In this document: positions 1 to 8,653 of the stretch, piece after piece | Position numbering within the stretch: position 1 is the stretch's first letter | How the letters are laid out: each line of letters starts with the position of its first letter | Assembly: GCA_024811115.1 (NCBI GenBank) | Contig: JAKOGH010000535.1 | Span: 1 to 12,761 of the forward strand | Length of the DNA stretch: 12,761 nt | Direction of reading: 5' to 3' | Origin: Terana coerulea | Taxonomy: Eukaryota; Basidiomycota; Agaricomycetes; Polyporales; Phanerochaetaceae | The notes under the pieces: generated by a model | The model's database searches: none | The model's input: only the letters and a program-made list of their open reading frames with translations | Told to the model about the DNA's origin: nothing | Translations under genes and position numbers: made by a program

Positions 1-2
1 GG

Positions 3-152
3 GGTCTTGGAGGACATTTTGAAGAGTTGGATGGGGACGGAAAGTGGATACTGGCGTTGCCCTGGAGTTGCCGGCCCTTCGACCTTGATATCCAGATGAA
101 TTCCGGTGGCCCCGGCATATACGAGGGTGGTCAGCACCAACGATGTCGATGA
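3..152 (+). CDS. possible 3' end of an unidentified gene (partial)
   Basis: One frame is open from the window edge (codon beginning at base 3) to a TGA at 150-152, giving about 49 residues. The composition looks protein-like rather than random: acidic and aromatic (HFEELDGDGKWILALPW), followed by a Gly/Pro-rich tail (NSGGPGIYEGG). No family is recognised. The other two plus frames also have few stops over so short a stretch, so chance openness is quite possible. If real, it is the C-terminal part of a gene whose body lies to the left of the window. Confidence 0.25.
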   Translation, partial: GLGGHFEELDGDGKWILALPWSCRPFDLDIQMNSGGPGIYEGGQHQRCR

Positions 153-527
153 ATAAGCAGCTCATAGCCAAGCCATTATCGCGCAACTGCACAGCCAAAG
201 TTGGAAGTTTCGACGGTCGTAGTCATCCTCTCGTCGCTCGCGTAATACCTACGCTTTTCACTCGGAGCTGATGATGTACAGCGTCGGAGGCTGGCTCGAA
301 CTGCTGGAAACTGTCAAGAAGTGGGTAAACTGCGGATAGCCAAGCAGTGAGAGACCGTAACATACATTGTTACATCGATATGCTACTTCTTTCCAGATAA
401 GATGTGGGTTTCAAGTGGTTTTGTTGTGCTTTGGGGTAGCGGCAGGGTAGCGGTCAAGTCGCGGTCGGGCGCCGCCTGGCACGCTTGGGCGTCTGCTGTG
501 TCTTGGGCGTTGGCCGGCTCGATCGAA
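153..527. other. intergenic, no gene seen
   Basis: No convincing coding frame, RNA or element is visible. The only structure noted is a small imperfect palindrome around 357-374 (GTAACA, 5-base spacer, TGTTAC). Confidence 0.4.
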
Positions 528-590
528 AATGCATATACAGTCAGGCTCCTCCCCAGCACGTCGATTCGAGTGGAGGTCGTGAAATGAAGG
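528..590 (+). repeat. left arm (outer part) of a diverged inverted duplication
   Basis: The stretch around 543-583 (core TCAGGCTCCTCCCCAGCACG, then GTCGTGAA) is nearly identical to the reverse complement of about 2148-2192. It is the outer part of an inverted pair whose left arm continues after the transposon at 1270. The match fades near 528. The two parts together behave like a duplicated upstream/promoter region facing into the interval 1437-1999. Confidence 0.65.
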
Positions 591-672
591 AGGACCCCTG
601 ACAATAGGGGGAGACGCCTGAGGCCAAATCCGTATCATTTTGACGAAATTTGACCCTCACGCCTGGTGCAGT

Positions 673-711
673 CCGTATCAAAAGCCGGCCGTCAGGCCGG
701 CGAGCCTGAGC
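673..711 (+). repeat. internal hairpin repeat of MITE-1, copy 1
   Basis: This unit begins CCGTATCAAAAG and contains a perfect 7-bp stem, GCCGGCC (684-690) and GGCCGGC (695-701), around a GTCA loop. It then continues into GAGCCTGAG. A second copy in the same orientation lies at 1122-1160. Subterminal repeats of this sort are common in hAT-type elements, where they can be transposase-binding sites; that role is inferred. Confidence 0.6.
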
Positions 712-1121
712 CTTTGGTCCGTATCCGACCTGCGAAAGGAGGTATGCCTGATCCCCTGGGCCCGAGGCCTGAGGCGGAACGACTCGACCCTTTGACCGTC
801 CTGGGTTACTTAGCTTGACGAGTTACCGAGAAATCAAAATTCTTGCCTACTCTCTGCCGAGCTGAACGCAACGAGGTCTCGAGAGGCCATAGTTGCCGCG
901 GTCTAGCTCGACACTGCTAAGGCGCGTGGGAACCCGGCGACCGAGGCAGATGCTGTTGCAGAAGCAACAGCAAGCGAGGAAGTATGTAGTGTGTACATGT
1001 GTAATATACAGCCTTACGGCATGAAACGTCCATTCTCGACCTGCTTCATGGTGCGCTGAGCGATGTACTTACACTGTATAATATGTACTACTACAAGCCT
1101 GGGACGCCTGGTCCTGTCCGT

Positions 1122-1160
1122 CCGTATCAAATCCGGCTGTCAGGCCGGAACGCCTGAGGC
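1122..1160 (+). repeat. internal hairpin repeat of MITE-1, copy 2
   Basis: Direct-orientation partner of the unit at 673-711: CCGTATCAAAT, then a 6-bp stem TCCGGC (1132-1137) and GCCGGA (1144-1149) around TGTCAG, then CGCCTGAGGC. The stems of the two copies differ in sequence, yet each still pairs. Confidence 0.6.
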
Positions 1161-1269
1161 AATCCGTACTGATTTGACCCAAAATCAGAAATTTCCGTCC
1201 GTATTCCTGGGACGAAATCGCGGACCCCCGGCTCAGGCGTCCCCCTATTGTCAGGGGTCCTAATGAAGG

Positions 1270-1436
1270 ATGTTGAGCAAAGCCTGCAAAGGTTGCATCC
1301 CGCCTATCCGTGTGACCCAACTTCCCAATATAGTACACTTGCCTTTTATATCCCAACTTCACGACCCTCCACTCTCACCGACGGCTGGCACCAAATATTG
1401 GAACAAACAAAGCTCCACGCGGGTTAACCACCCGAA
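1270..1436 (+). repeat. left arm (inner part) of the inverted duplication, promoter-like
   Basis: This segment matches the reverse complement of about 1998-2125. Shared blocks are GCATCCC, a TATA-like run followed by ACAC, CAACTTCACGACC, CGACGGCTGGCAC, AAATATTGGA, CAAACAAAG and CACCCGAAT. The order TATA-like motif, pyrimidine-rich stretch and leader suggests a core promoter plus 5' untranslated region pointing right. Both arms lack a shared ATG at the matching place, so no protein start is claimed. Confidence 0.7.
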
Positions 1437-1747
1437 TCAGTATTAGCTCGCGTGCACACGACGCAGCTAGACCTAACCCGAGCGATCAAAATTCCATTAC
1501 ATACTGTCTCCTTTGGGTAGGCATGTATACCAATCCAGTAGACTACCAACGGCTGCTCTGTACCGTCACTCAGACATGGATCCTCGCATTCGTGCAGGCC
1601 ATGATTGCCTTTATAATCATTACGTTTCCCTTCCGAGCTCTTACTGTCAATTTTGGCCAGCCCTCTGCCAGCAACACCTACGTCGCAGGATTTATGGCCG
1701 ACCTTGTCGCGCGCATGCTGGTGAGATCTCCGCCGCGCTCTGCACAA

Positions 1748-1906
1748 GACACAAATCACGTCTTGTCGCTTGAGAAGAGCTTGAACAACTTCGCATTGCC
1801 AGCGACATGGGCGATAGCCGAAGGCCTTGAGGGCGCGCTGTGCAATGTCCTCGAGCGAGTAGAGGCTCGGAGAGACCTTCGCCGTCTGCCGTCGTCGTCG
1901 TTGTGT
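1748..1906 (-). pseudogene. fragment of a RecQ-like DEAD/DEAH helicase, broken before the Walker A motif
   Basis: Reading leftwards on the minus strand, the frame gives SPSLYSLEDIAQRALKAFG and then GYRPCRWQCEVVQALLKRQD before ending in VICV near 1748. This pattern (a conserved aromatic, R-x-W-Q, an amphipathic helix, then D-V/I-x) is the Q-motif-like lead-in to motif I of RecQ-family helicases that are numerous in mushroom-forming fungi. The expected AGTGxGKT P-loop should follow immediately, but none of the three frames has it, so homology stops there. A stop codon (1907-1909) closes the frame upstream. The fragment lies downstream of the promoter-like right arm (2000-2215) in the same orientation, as if it were the start of that gene. 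Recognition is from pattern memory only. Confidence 0.45.
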
Positions 1907-1999
1907 TCATGCACGAGCACAGAGCCCTTAGACTAAATTTGATTATTCTGCCATTCCTCACATTTTGTCGCGTGGACTTTGGCGCTACACATCCCACAT

Positions 2000-2215
2000 T
2001 CGGGTGATCACTTTGTTTGCTCCAATATTTAGTGCCAGCCGTCGAGAGAGTGGGCGGTCGTGAAGTTGAGACCAAAAAGGAAGGTGTGTATATATTTGAA
2101 AGAGTTTCTCATCACTGTACAGGGATGCAGCGCTTTACACCAAGGGATAATTCACGACCCCCACTCGACTCAACGTGCTAGGGAGGAGCCTGATATACAG
2201 TCGATAAGCTCATAA
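2000..2215 (-). repeat. right arm of the inverted duplication, promoter-like, facing left
   Basis: This is the reverse-complement counterpart of 528-590 plus 1270-1436, without the transposon. On the minus strand it shows TCAGGCTCCTCCCTAGCACG, GTCGTGAATTATCCC (the position where MITE-1 sits in the other arm), GCATCCC, a TATATA run at about 2089-2095, CAACTTCACGACC and CGACGGCTGGCAC. It would drive transcription towards the helicase fragment at 1748-1906. Between the arms, the 560 bp at 1437-1999 is not itself duplicated. Confidence 0.7.
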
Positions 2216-2765
2216 TAAATACGGTCGGTGACACCTTCAGCTTATGCATTATGACCATGTATGCATGACAATATGCGTCACATGGGCGTGACTTTCGTGA
2301 CATAGTGCTACTTTAAGGTGAATGACAGTCACATTGTGTCACATTGACTCTTTCCACACCGAAAATGGCGTTATTGAGCCCATCAAGCCAGTTTTGCTCT
2401 AATCTACCCTTACTAGGGACATTTGCCTCGCACTCATTCATAATCTGCGCCTCCATCACCTTCATCAGACTGCTCCATACGGGTGAAGATATGCACTATG
2501 GTATCACACATAGGGGAATTTGGTCCGCCAGACCACCAAAACCGTATTCATTATTCAGTAGTGTATATTCATGCATAAATGGCGTGCACCGAGGTGGTTC
2601 GGCCATTTTTCTATGCATTATGAATATTTATTCATGATTACCTTATTCATTATGAACTTATCAACTGTATGTACCGCTCTGATGTAACCAAACTGTTCAC
2701 CACTCACAACAGCACATAGCACTCACAGGAGCACATAAGAGGCGGGAAGTGTGGTGCTGACAATA
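2216..2765. other. AT-rich intergenic spacer with short palindromes
   Basis: No gene is seen. The stretch 2270-2345 repeats GTCAC/GTGAC several times. Further on, TATTCAT recurs four times between 2549 and 2655, once as the perfect 16-bp palindrome ATGAATATTTATTCAT at 2620-2635. An imperfect stem (ATGCATAAATGGC at 2571-2583 against GCCATTTTTCTATGCAT at 2602-2618) and a small one at 2521-2535 (TGGTC, CGCCA, GACCA) are also present. This could be the relic of a small foldback element or simply the upstream region of paralogue A; no clear ends or target duplication were found. Confidence 0.4.
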
Positions 2766-4783
2766 ATGGACTCTGAAGACGAGAACATCTTAGCATACGA
2801 GGATGCTCGCAAAGCTGAGCCGTATGACGATATATTTGTTCATGAGCACCACCTTTTGTACCATCCATGAAAAGCTTATGTTTGACTCTGAAACTATATA
2901 GAACGCTATAAGGGCAGCTACCGATTAGACTGTATAAAGAAGAGGAACACAGTGAGGTGAAGGACTGGGTTTTCATGCTAGACAGGAGAGGCCGACTTCC
3001 TCATAATGCCTCTGATGACCCTCTGACCAAGGTGTCACGTGACCGCCTTCTCTGCCTTTGCAAGTTTATCATAGGCTTTCATATGGTACGTTTGTTTTGC
3101 GTCTGACTGGCTTGCTATAGCTCCTCATGCATTGATAGGGAAGCTTAGACCTTGCTGGCCACCACTACTATCGGTATGCGTCGCTATTCCGTAGGTTCAA
3201 CGTCTTTGTGAACCAATTCATGGAGCTACTGAATCATGCGGTGCAGTATGAAGATATCCTTCGTTGTCCAGATGGTGAGCCATTTCTTGGGTGGGGTACC
3301 AATGAAGCATCGACCGTCCTTTGGTACAAAATCGAGCCACCCAAAGTGCTAGAAGCATTCGAGAATAAATGGAGAATGAAGGGCTGCTATATAGATCATA
3401 TTCGGGCACTCCTAAGTATGGACATTTCATCTAGGTGGCGAAGCTGCTATGACTGACACACGATCCATTCAGCGGGAGTCAGTGAAGCCGTCAAAGTCCA
3501 TGTGAAGCCAACGTTCCAGATTATCAAGCTGTTGGATTTGCCCCCAGAACTCATGTATAAAATAATGGTTTTGGCAGGCGTGGATGACGGACGACGCTTG
3601 GGCTCTACTTGTCGCGCATTGCAAAGTATAGCGACGCAGTATATCTATCAAGTAAGTTATCAAGCCTCTTTACTGTCTCGTAAGCATTGCATTGAAACTA
3701 GGAACGAATCATACGCTTGACAATAAATTCGGAGCTGAACGCAGTCCGTGATGCTGGCCATGCATTCTGCGAGGCATATATTCGCAAGCTTGCTCTGGCT
3801 AGTCAAGACAGGCTTTTACGATCACACTCAGTATCTCCTCACCAACAGAAATATCACATATGCGCTGCAGACATTATGCATCGTTGGACCATGGGAAGAT
3901 ACTCTCATGCGCGCCGGATGGAATATCCTGGAGAAACCTTTAGAGGACTTTTTCTTGCTTACCGCATCCAACCTTCGCAACGTCATTACTTCTAGCCCCA
4001 ATCTACGGACCCTGCATGTTGCATCCTTCGTCATATCAGCGGGCCCTGAAGACGGCGATTTTGGCACTGCCAAAGCTGCGGCACCTCAAGCTTCTCGCGT
4101 GCAAGGTAGACGACGATCCAGTCAAACAGCTTGAGCGCCGTCGCCCATCGCCAACTGGACGTACAAGATCCGCGATGGGGGTGACGATCATGCATGGACG
4201 TTCTTGCCCTTTATGCCCAACCTCAAGTACCTCCATATTTCTCCGGGTACAGAACACTCGTTCTCCCACCGCAACAGATATCCGAACGGACAAATCCATT
4301 TCGCGACCCTACAGAAACTTCACATATCTGGGTTGTCTCTATTTAAGTGGACGTCCTTTGTCGTTCTCATGCTACAAGCACGCATCCTTACCAATGGAAC
4401 CCTCCTCCTAATACATTTCAAACTCAAGGCAACGCATGGGCTGTCAGAATTTATGCTCAAGGATCTACTTGTAGCTCTGAGTGGGCCAGGATTGCACTAC
4501 CTCATCCTCGATGGTATCAGTTACGGCTAGCCCGATGTCATCAACCTCATTGCTAATGCCTGCCCTAACCTTACTTCCCTCACCTTGGCGTATCGTATCA
4601 GCTACCGTCACGACATAACCAAAGAGGTTCACTGGCCGCGTCTGACCTGGGAATACAGCCCAACGAATGGGGCGTTTCCATCAACTGGAGCATTTCGGGT
4701 GGAACCTCAATGCGATGCTGTCTGCAACCCTCAACAACATCATGACAAATTTTGAGCAGGGCTATCTCCTGGAATGAGAGTGC

Positions 4784-5475
4784 CAGATGAGTAGTGTTGC
4801 CAAAGTTCAGTTCAGTTTGGTGGTTCAAAACCTGAACTGATGAACTGAACCATGTAGTTCAGTTTGGTTCGGTTCTGGTTTGGCCTCTAGGTAACTTGGT
4901 TCGGTTCTTGGTTTGGGGCATGGCTGTCACACTGAACCAAGTTCGAACCAGTTCGAACCATGAACCATATACATGTTATGTAGTGTATTTGTACTGGGAT
5001 TCATAGAGAAAAGTACATGAACTTACTTACTGTAGCATGTCTAAACTATTTTTCATCATTGTGCGTGTAAACTGAGCACCAAATGTTGCTCTGCTTATGT
5101 TTTGGTGTATACATGATGCCATCAATAGCTGCCAAAAATGGCAACTGGCAGCTTCTATCAGACACTGAGCTTCAAAATGTCATAATATAAGGCTTTTGCA
5201 CTATACAAACCCTTCTAGATGTCAATATATAACTCTATTATGGTCTACCATTGCAATTATACTGATTTGACAGAGTAAAGCAGATATATACATGGTTCAA
5301 TGGTTCGAACTAGTTCAAACCCTGAACTGAACTGACTGAACCAGTTCATGCTGGTTCAGTTCAGTTCAGTTCAGTTCAGTTTTGGTTTGGCTACTAAACA
5401 CTTGGTTCTGGTTTTGGTTCGGACAAAATGGGCCTGAACCGAACTGAACTGAACTTTGGCAATACTACAGATGAG
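4784..5475. mobile_element. MITE-2, hAT-like, inserted in F-box pseudogene A (676 bp plus target duplications)
   Basis: The element is 4792-5467, with a perfect 8-bp duplication CAGATGAG at 4784-4791 and 5468-5475. Terminal inverted repeats of about 30 bp begin TAGTGTTGCCAAAGTTCAGT at the left and, in reverse complement, TAGTATTGCCAAAGTTCAGT at the right. The TAGTG start fits the YAGNG consensus of hAT ends. Subterminal regions are built from GTTCA/TGAAC and GGTTCG repeats, and the centre (about 4960-5290) is AT-rich. No coding capacity. After removing the element and one duplication, the flanks rejoin in the same frame as paralogue C. The TGA at 4775-4777 lies outside it, so A also carries an independent lesion just upstream. 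Confidence 0.92.
5355..5379. repeat. pentanucleotide microsatellite (TTCAG)5
   Basis: Five exact tandem copies of TTCAG inside the right subterminal part of MITE-2. The same pentamer recurs, less regularly, at both ends of the element, so the array probably grew from the terminal repeat itself. Confidence 0.8.
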
Positions 5476-5757
5476 AAAGAAGAAAGATCAGTTTTTCTGG
5501 GAGGAGGCAGAAAGCATCGCTCAGCTCTTTGCGGCACACTGTCCGTCGTTGCGGATTATGTCATTTGGCGAGAGGTCTATGTTTGAATGCTACATTCGGC
5601 GTACTTCTGGTGGCACAGCTGAGCTTTCCGACCTTACTTCCCCAAACACCCTTTTTACGAAGCGCATCACGAGCTACAGCACAACCCAAAGGACTTGGTG
5701 TTTTGGTCTCCTATTGAATCAGACTTTGCAAAAATTATGCAAATGGCCTTCCTGTAG

Positions 5758-5995
5758 TAGAAACAAAGCCGATTCTCACTGCGATATATAAGCACTTGCG
5801 ATATTCTGCCTTGCTTGGCCCGGCAAGAGTGTCGTGGGTTAGAGGCGCCCTGAAACCTCTCTTGGACCTGCAGCAGTGCAGGGTACCTCAGCAGCCCAGC
5901 AGCTGGATTGGCCTAGGTGTAGTCTATCGCAATGTGAGCCGGATATAATATTGTTCTTGCTACATCTCACAACCTCAGCAGCTTCATCAAACGCA
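5758..5995 (+). promoter_or_regulatory. spacer between A and B with a candidate TATA box for B
   Basis: No coding frame of note. TATAATA at 5944-5950 lies about 46 bases before the B start codon, a reasonable distance for a fungal core promoter with a short leader. The sequence before the ATG is ACGCAATGG; C has ACTGCAATGG, and this shared context supports the chosen starts. The TATA call is by position only. Confidence 0.35.
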
Positions 5996-8653
5996 ATGGA
6001 CTCCGATGATAAAGACATCCTGGCCTACGAGGAATCCCGCAGAGCAGAGGGCAACACGTCATTCATTTGTGCGTTCTTGATGGCATGGATGAAACCCGAT
6101 GACTTGCTGACAATGCTTGTTGTGTATTTAGGAGAGCCATAGAGGGGCATATCTGACTAGGCTCTATGAAGCAGAGGAAGACAGGAGTGTACACAAACAG
6201 ATGCTATATCGACCCCGAGAAGAAGAGCTGTATAATCTCTCAGACGATCCGCCATCTGACAAGGGTGTCTCTTATCGGATACTTTATTTCCTTGAAACCA
6301 TCATAGGTTTTCATCTGGTATGTCCGCAAGTATTGAATGCCCACAGGAGACACACGCTGACGATGACTAGGGACGCTTGGACCTGGCTGGGCGTTTCGAT
6401 TACAGATACAATTCAGTTGTTCGCAAGTTCACGAAGTTTGCGCAAGACTTTGAGGCACTGCTACAACATGCAACAACATTCGAGAGGGTTATGATTGATC
6501 CAGGAACGAATCAACCAATCATCCTGCCAAGAACCAATGCACCATGGTCGGTTACTGAGTGGAGAGTCGACCCACCGGAAATGCTGGAGACCTTCGAGAG
6601 AGATTGGAAGACAAAACTACTGTACATTAATGACCTGACAGGGTGTCACACGTCACAGGGGGTCCCATCTGTCCGCTATCCGGGTTTTTGTCACCGGTCA
6701 CAGAGGGGTCCTCCGGTTTGTGACAGATAAGTCCTTACCCCTAAATTTTCGAGCCTGCGGCGCGATGAGCCTTCTTTCCCACTCAACGCTCTCGAACGGC
6801 GTATTCATCGTAGATGCTGCACAATAACAGCCAAATAACGGTGAGCAAACACCAAACTTGGCTCCAGATAGCCCGCTCACCACCGGTCTCTGGAAGCATG
6901 TCACAGGCCCTCGACCCTGCCGCCACTCATCCAGATCATTGCAAAAATGTCACAGTCACATCCGGCCCCTGTCAGGTCATTAATGTACAGTATATGTCTT
7001 GGACATGATGGAAGCACTCATTGGTACTTACTTTTGTCTCGTGGTTTATGCTTCTTGCTGAGACCTGCCTGTTGCATAGTCAAAGTCCAAGATGCTCTTC
7101 GCGCTGGACCACCAAAATTCCAACACTTGAAGCTTCTTGATCTACCTCCCGAGCTTCTGCACAACATCATGGCTCTTGGCGGGGGAGTTGTGCACGGCGT
7201 CTTGGTTCTGCTTGTCATGTGTTACGCAGAATATCCCTGCAATACATTTACCGGGTAAGTCCTATAGCTTACGCTGGGGATATCGCTGACATCCCGACAG
7301 GGGCAAAGGATCGAACTGAAGTTCAATCCTAGTCCAGAAATGATGAAGAACGACGACTTTGATGCTCTCAGAGCGTACATGCGGAAGCACGCAATGGACG
7401 CACGAGACAGCCTGCGCGAGCAGATAGAATATCTAGTATCTAAAGACGGCGTCACCGGGTGCTTGTCTTCTTTGATCTTCAGTGGGTGGTCGGAGCGTCC
7501 TCTCGAGATGGCGACCGGACCGGACCCAAGCGACACACAAGAATTCCTCATGCCCATTGTATCCGACATGGACAGTTTACTCTCCCGTTGTGCCGACCTC
7601 CGAACTCTAAGCATATCATTCCTGATTATGACAGAAACATTGAAGGCGACAATACTGGAGCTACCGAAACTCACACAGCTATTCCTTTTGGGATGTGCTG
7701 TGATCGCCGACAATCCGACTTTGGAGCTCGAGCTTCAGTCTACTATCGTCAATTGGAAGCTCTCGATCCATAAGGAGGAACGCCTATCGTGTTGGGAACT
7801 CTCGCCGTTCATGCCCAATCTCAGGTGGTTATCTATAACCTGTTTCGACACTTCATGGTGTCTTCCTCCGTTAGTAATCTTGCAGCGGGCGAACCCCTTC
7901 GTCAACCTATGAAAATTATTTATCTCCGGACTCCAGCCTGCCGAATGGGATAATCTGGTTGAGATAATGGGAGAAGCATCTCGGTTGACCAGCCAATCCC
8001 TTCCTCTCACTCACCTCAAGCTGTTAATGAGCTTCGGGATACCGGAGGACATATTACGCACCCTGCTCTTTGCCTTGAGTGGTGCAGCTTTGCAATGCCT
8101 CGTCCTGGAGGGGATCGGGTACGGCGGGAGTGACCTCATTAACATCATTGCGACGACCTTCCCGGACCTTACTTCCCTTACGCTGGTGTATCGTGACAGT
8201 TATCGCCAGCAGAAGGCACGAGACGTCCTTTGGCCTCGCCCAACCTGGGAGTATGCGGAACAATTCGGGCACTTCAGCCGTCTAAAGCACTTTGGGTGGA
8301 ATCTCAGCGTCGGCCCAACCTCAGCTCCATCCATCATGGTGGATTTCGAGGAGGGTTTTTCCGCCGGAGCCGGAGTGTTGGGCGAGACATCCTGATGAGG
8401 GATATTTCTTGGATGCGGCCGAGTGCGTAACGAAGCTTTTTGTGGCGCATTGCCCGTCTCTGCGAACCATGGCATTTGTCGTTGGCAGCCTTCGAATCCT
8501 TGGAACTTTTATCGCATCGAGCGTTCAAGTGCCGATGCGGTCGAGCTCACAGATATGGCCCTTGGTAATATGCGAGAATATTTCGACCATGACCCGTCTT
8601 TTCTTCATCTTTGGCCCTTCGTCGAGCCAAATTCTGCCAACAGCACTCATTAG
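5996..8653 (+). pseudogene. F-box/LRR-like family paralogue B, decayed and transposon-interrupted
   Basis: Start ATG 5996 encodes MDSDDKDILAYEESRRAE. Exons by comparison: 5996-6068, 6132-6317, 6371-7023 (with MITE-3 inside), 7080-7254 and 7301-8653. Introns are 46-63 bp. The F-box core is LLDLPPELLHNIMALGG in exon 4. The last exon keeps long readable stretches with degenerate leucine-rich segments (LRTLSISFLIM, LPKLTQLFLLG, MPNLRWLSI, CLVLEGIGYGG, CPSLRTMAF). Lesions: no acceptor before exon 2 keeps the frame (one extra base near 6132-6138); MITE-3 at 6620-6990; one base lost at 7204-7205; an in-frame TGA at 7910-7912 after FVNL; one extra T in the run 8356-8360; and another shift near 8470-8500. 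It is less decayed than A and more than C. Truncated products from single exons cannot be excluded. Confidence 0.82.
6618..6992. mobile_element. MITE-3, TA-flanked MITE inserted in an exon of pseudogene B (371 bp)
   Basis: The element is 6620-6990, bounded by TA at 6618-6619 and 6991-6992. Its terminal inverted repeats are perfect over 24 bp, starting CTGTACATTAATGACCTGAC at the left and ending GTCAGGTCATTAATGTACAG at the right. Weaker inverted similarity (GTGTCAC against GTGAC) follows inside. Removing the element and one TA leaves codons for KTKLYVLDMMEALI up to the splice site: exactly 14 residues after the conserved Trp, as in A. That independently confirms both ends. A TA target is typical of Tc1/mariner-type elements, though these ends resemble no family I can name. 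No transposase frame is present. Identical ends suggest a fairly recent insertion. Confidence 0.88.

Larger units (their letters stand above)
583..1269. mobile_element. MITE-1, hAT-like non-autonomous DNA transposon (671 bp plus target duplications)
   Basis: The element runs from 591 to 1261. It is flanked by a perfect 8-bp direct repeat, AATGAAGG, at 583-590 and 1262-1269. Its ends are inverted repeats: AGGACCCCTGACAATAGGGG at the left matches the reverse complement of the right end, and the match continues through CGCCTGAG with a 2-base indel. No transposase-like frame lies inside, so it would depend on an enzyme supplied elsewhere. An 8-bp duplication is typical of the hAT superfamily; the terminal bases do not fit the usual YAGNG start of hAT ends, so P or Mutator-type (8-11 bp) remain alternatives. 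It splits the left arm of the surrounding inverted duplication; the uninterrupted right arm at about 2130-2160 serves as a paralogous empty site. Confidence 0.85.
2766..5757 (+). pseudogene. F-box/LRR-like family paralogue A, decayed and transposon-interrupted
   Basis: The start ATG (2766) opens MDSEDENILAYEDARKAE, matching the starts of B and C. Exons by comparison: 2766-2841, 2902-3085, 3139-3415, 3473-3651, and 3702 to the TAG at 5755-5757. Exons 3 and 4 are intact and encode GSLDLAGHHYYRYASLFRRF and the F-box core LLDLPPELMYKIMVLAG; F-box proteins normally recruit substrates to an SCF ubiquitin ligase through Skp1. The last exon carries degenerate leucine-rich segments (LRTLHVASFVI, LPKLRHLKLLA, HYLILDGISYG, CPSLRIMSF). 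Lesions: the first donor reads AT instead of GT at 2842; one base is missing near 2921; frame shifts occur near 3810, 4040, 4140, 4670 and 5645; nonsense codons lie at 4528-4530 and 4775-4777; and a 676-bp MITE sits at 4792-5467. No product of normal length is possible. Confidence 0.85.

Noticed and set aside
1523..1936. Plus-strand 137-codon open frame with a hydrophobic stretch (WILAFVQAMIAFIIITFPF) that looks like a membrane segment
   Set aside because: It lies antisense to the helicase-like fragment, ends in low-complexity sequence, has no recognisable homology pattern, and crosses from unique sequence towards the inverted-duplication arm.
2075..2077. Protein start in the right arm of the inverted duplication (VSTSRPPTLSTAGTKYW frame)
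   Set aside because: The initiator would be TTG, the matching position in the left arm has no start either, and the frame does not join the helicase-like frame, so the arms are better read as promoter plus leader.
4930..5340. GGTTCGAAC motifs resembling the tRNA B box, suggesting a tRNA-derived SINE
   Set aside because: The motif is one of many GGTTC/GTTCA repeats on both strands of MITE-2; there is no A box or cloverleaf, and the 8-bp duplication and inverted ends mark a DNA transposon.
6627..6984. piggyBac-type insertion at TTAA in paralogue B
   Set aside because: TTAA occurs within both ends, but the perfect inverted repeat continues outward beyond TTAA to the TA, and only the TA boundary restores the exon alignment.
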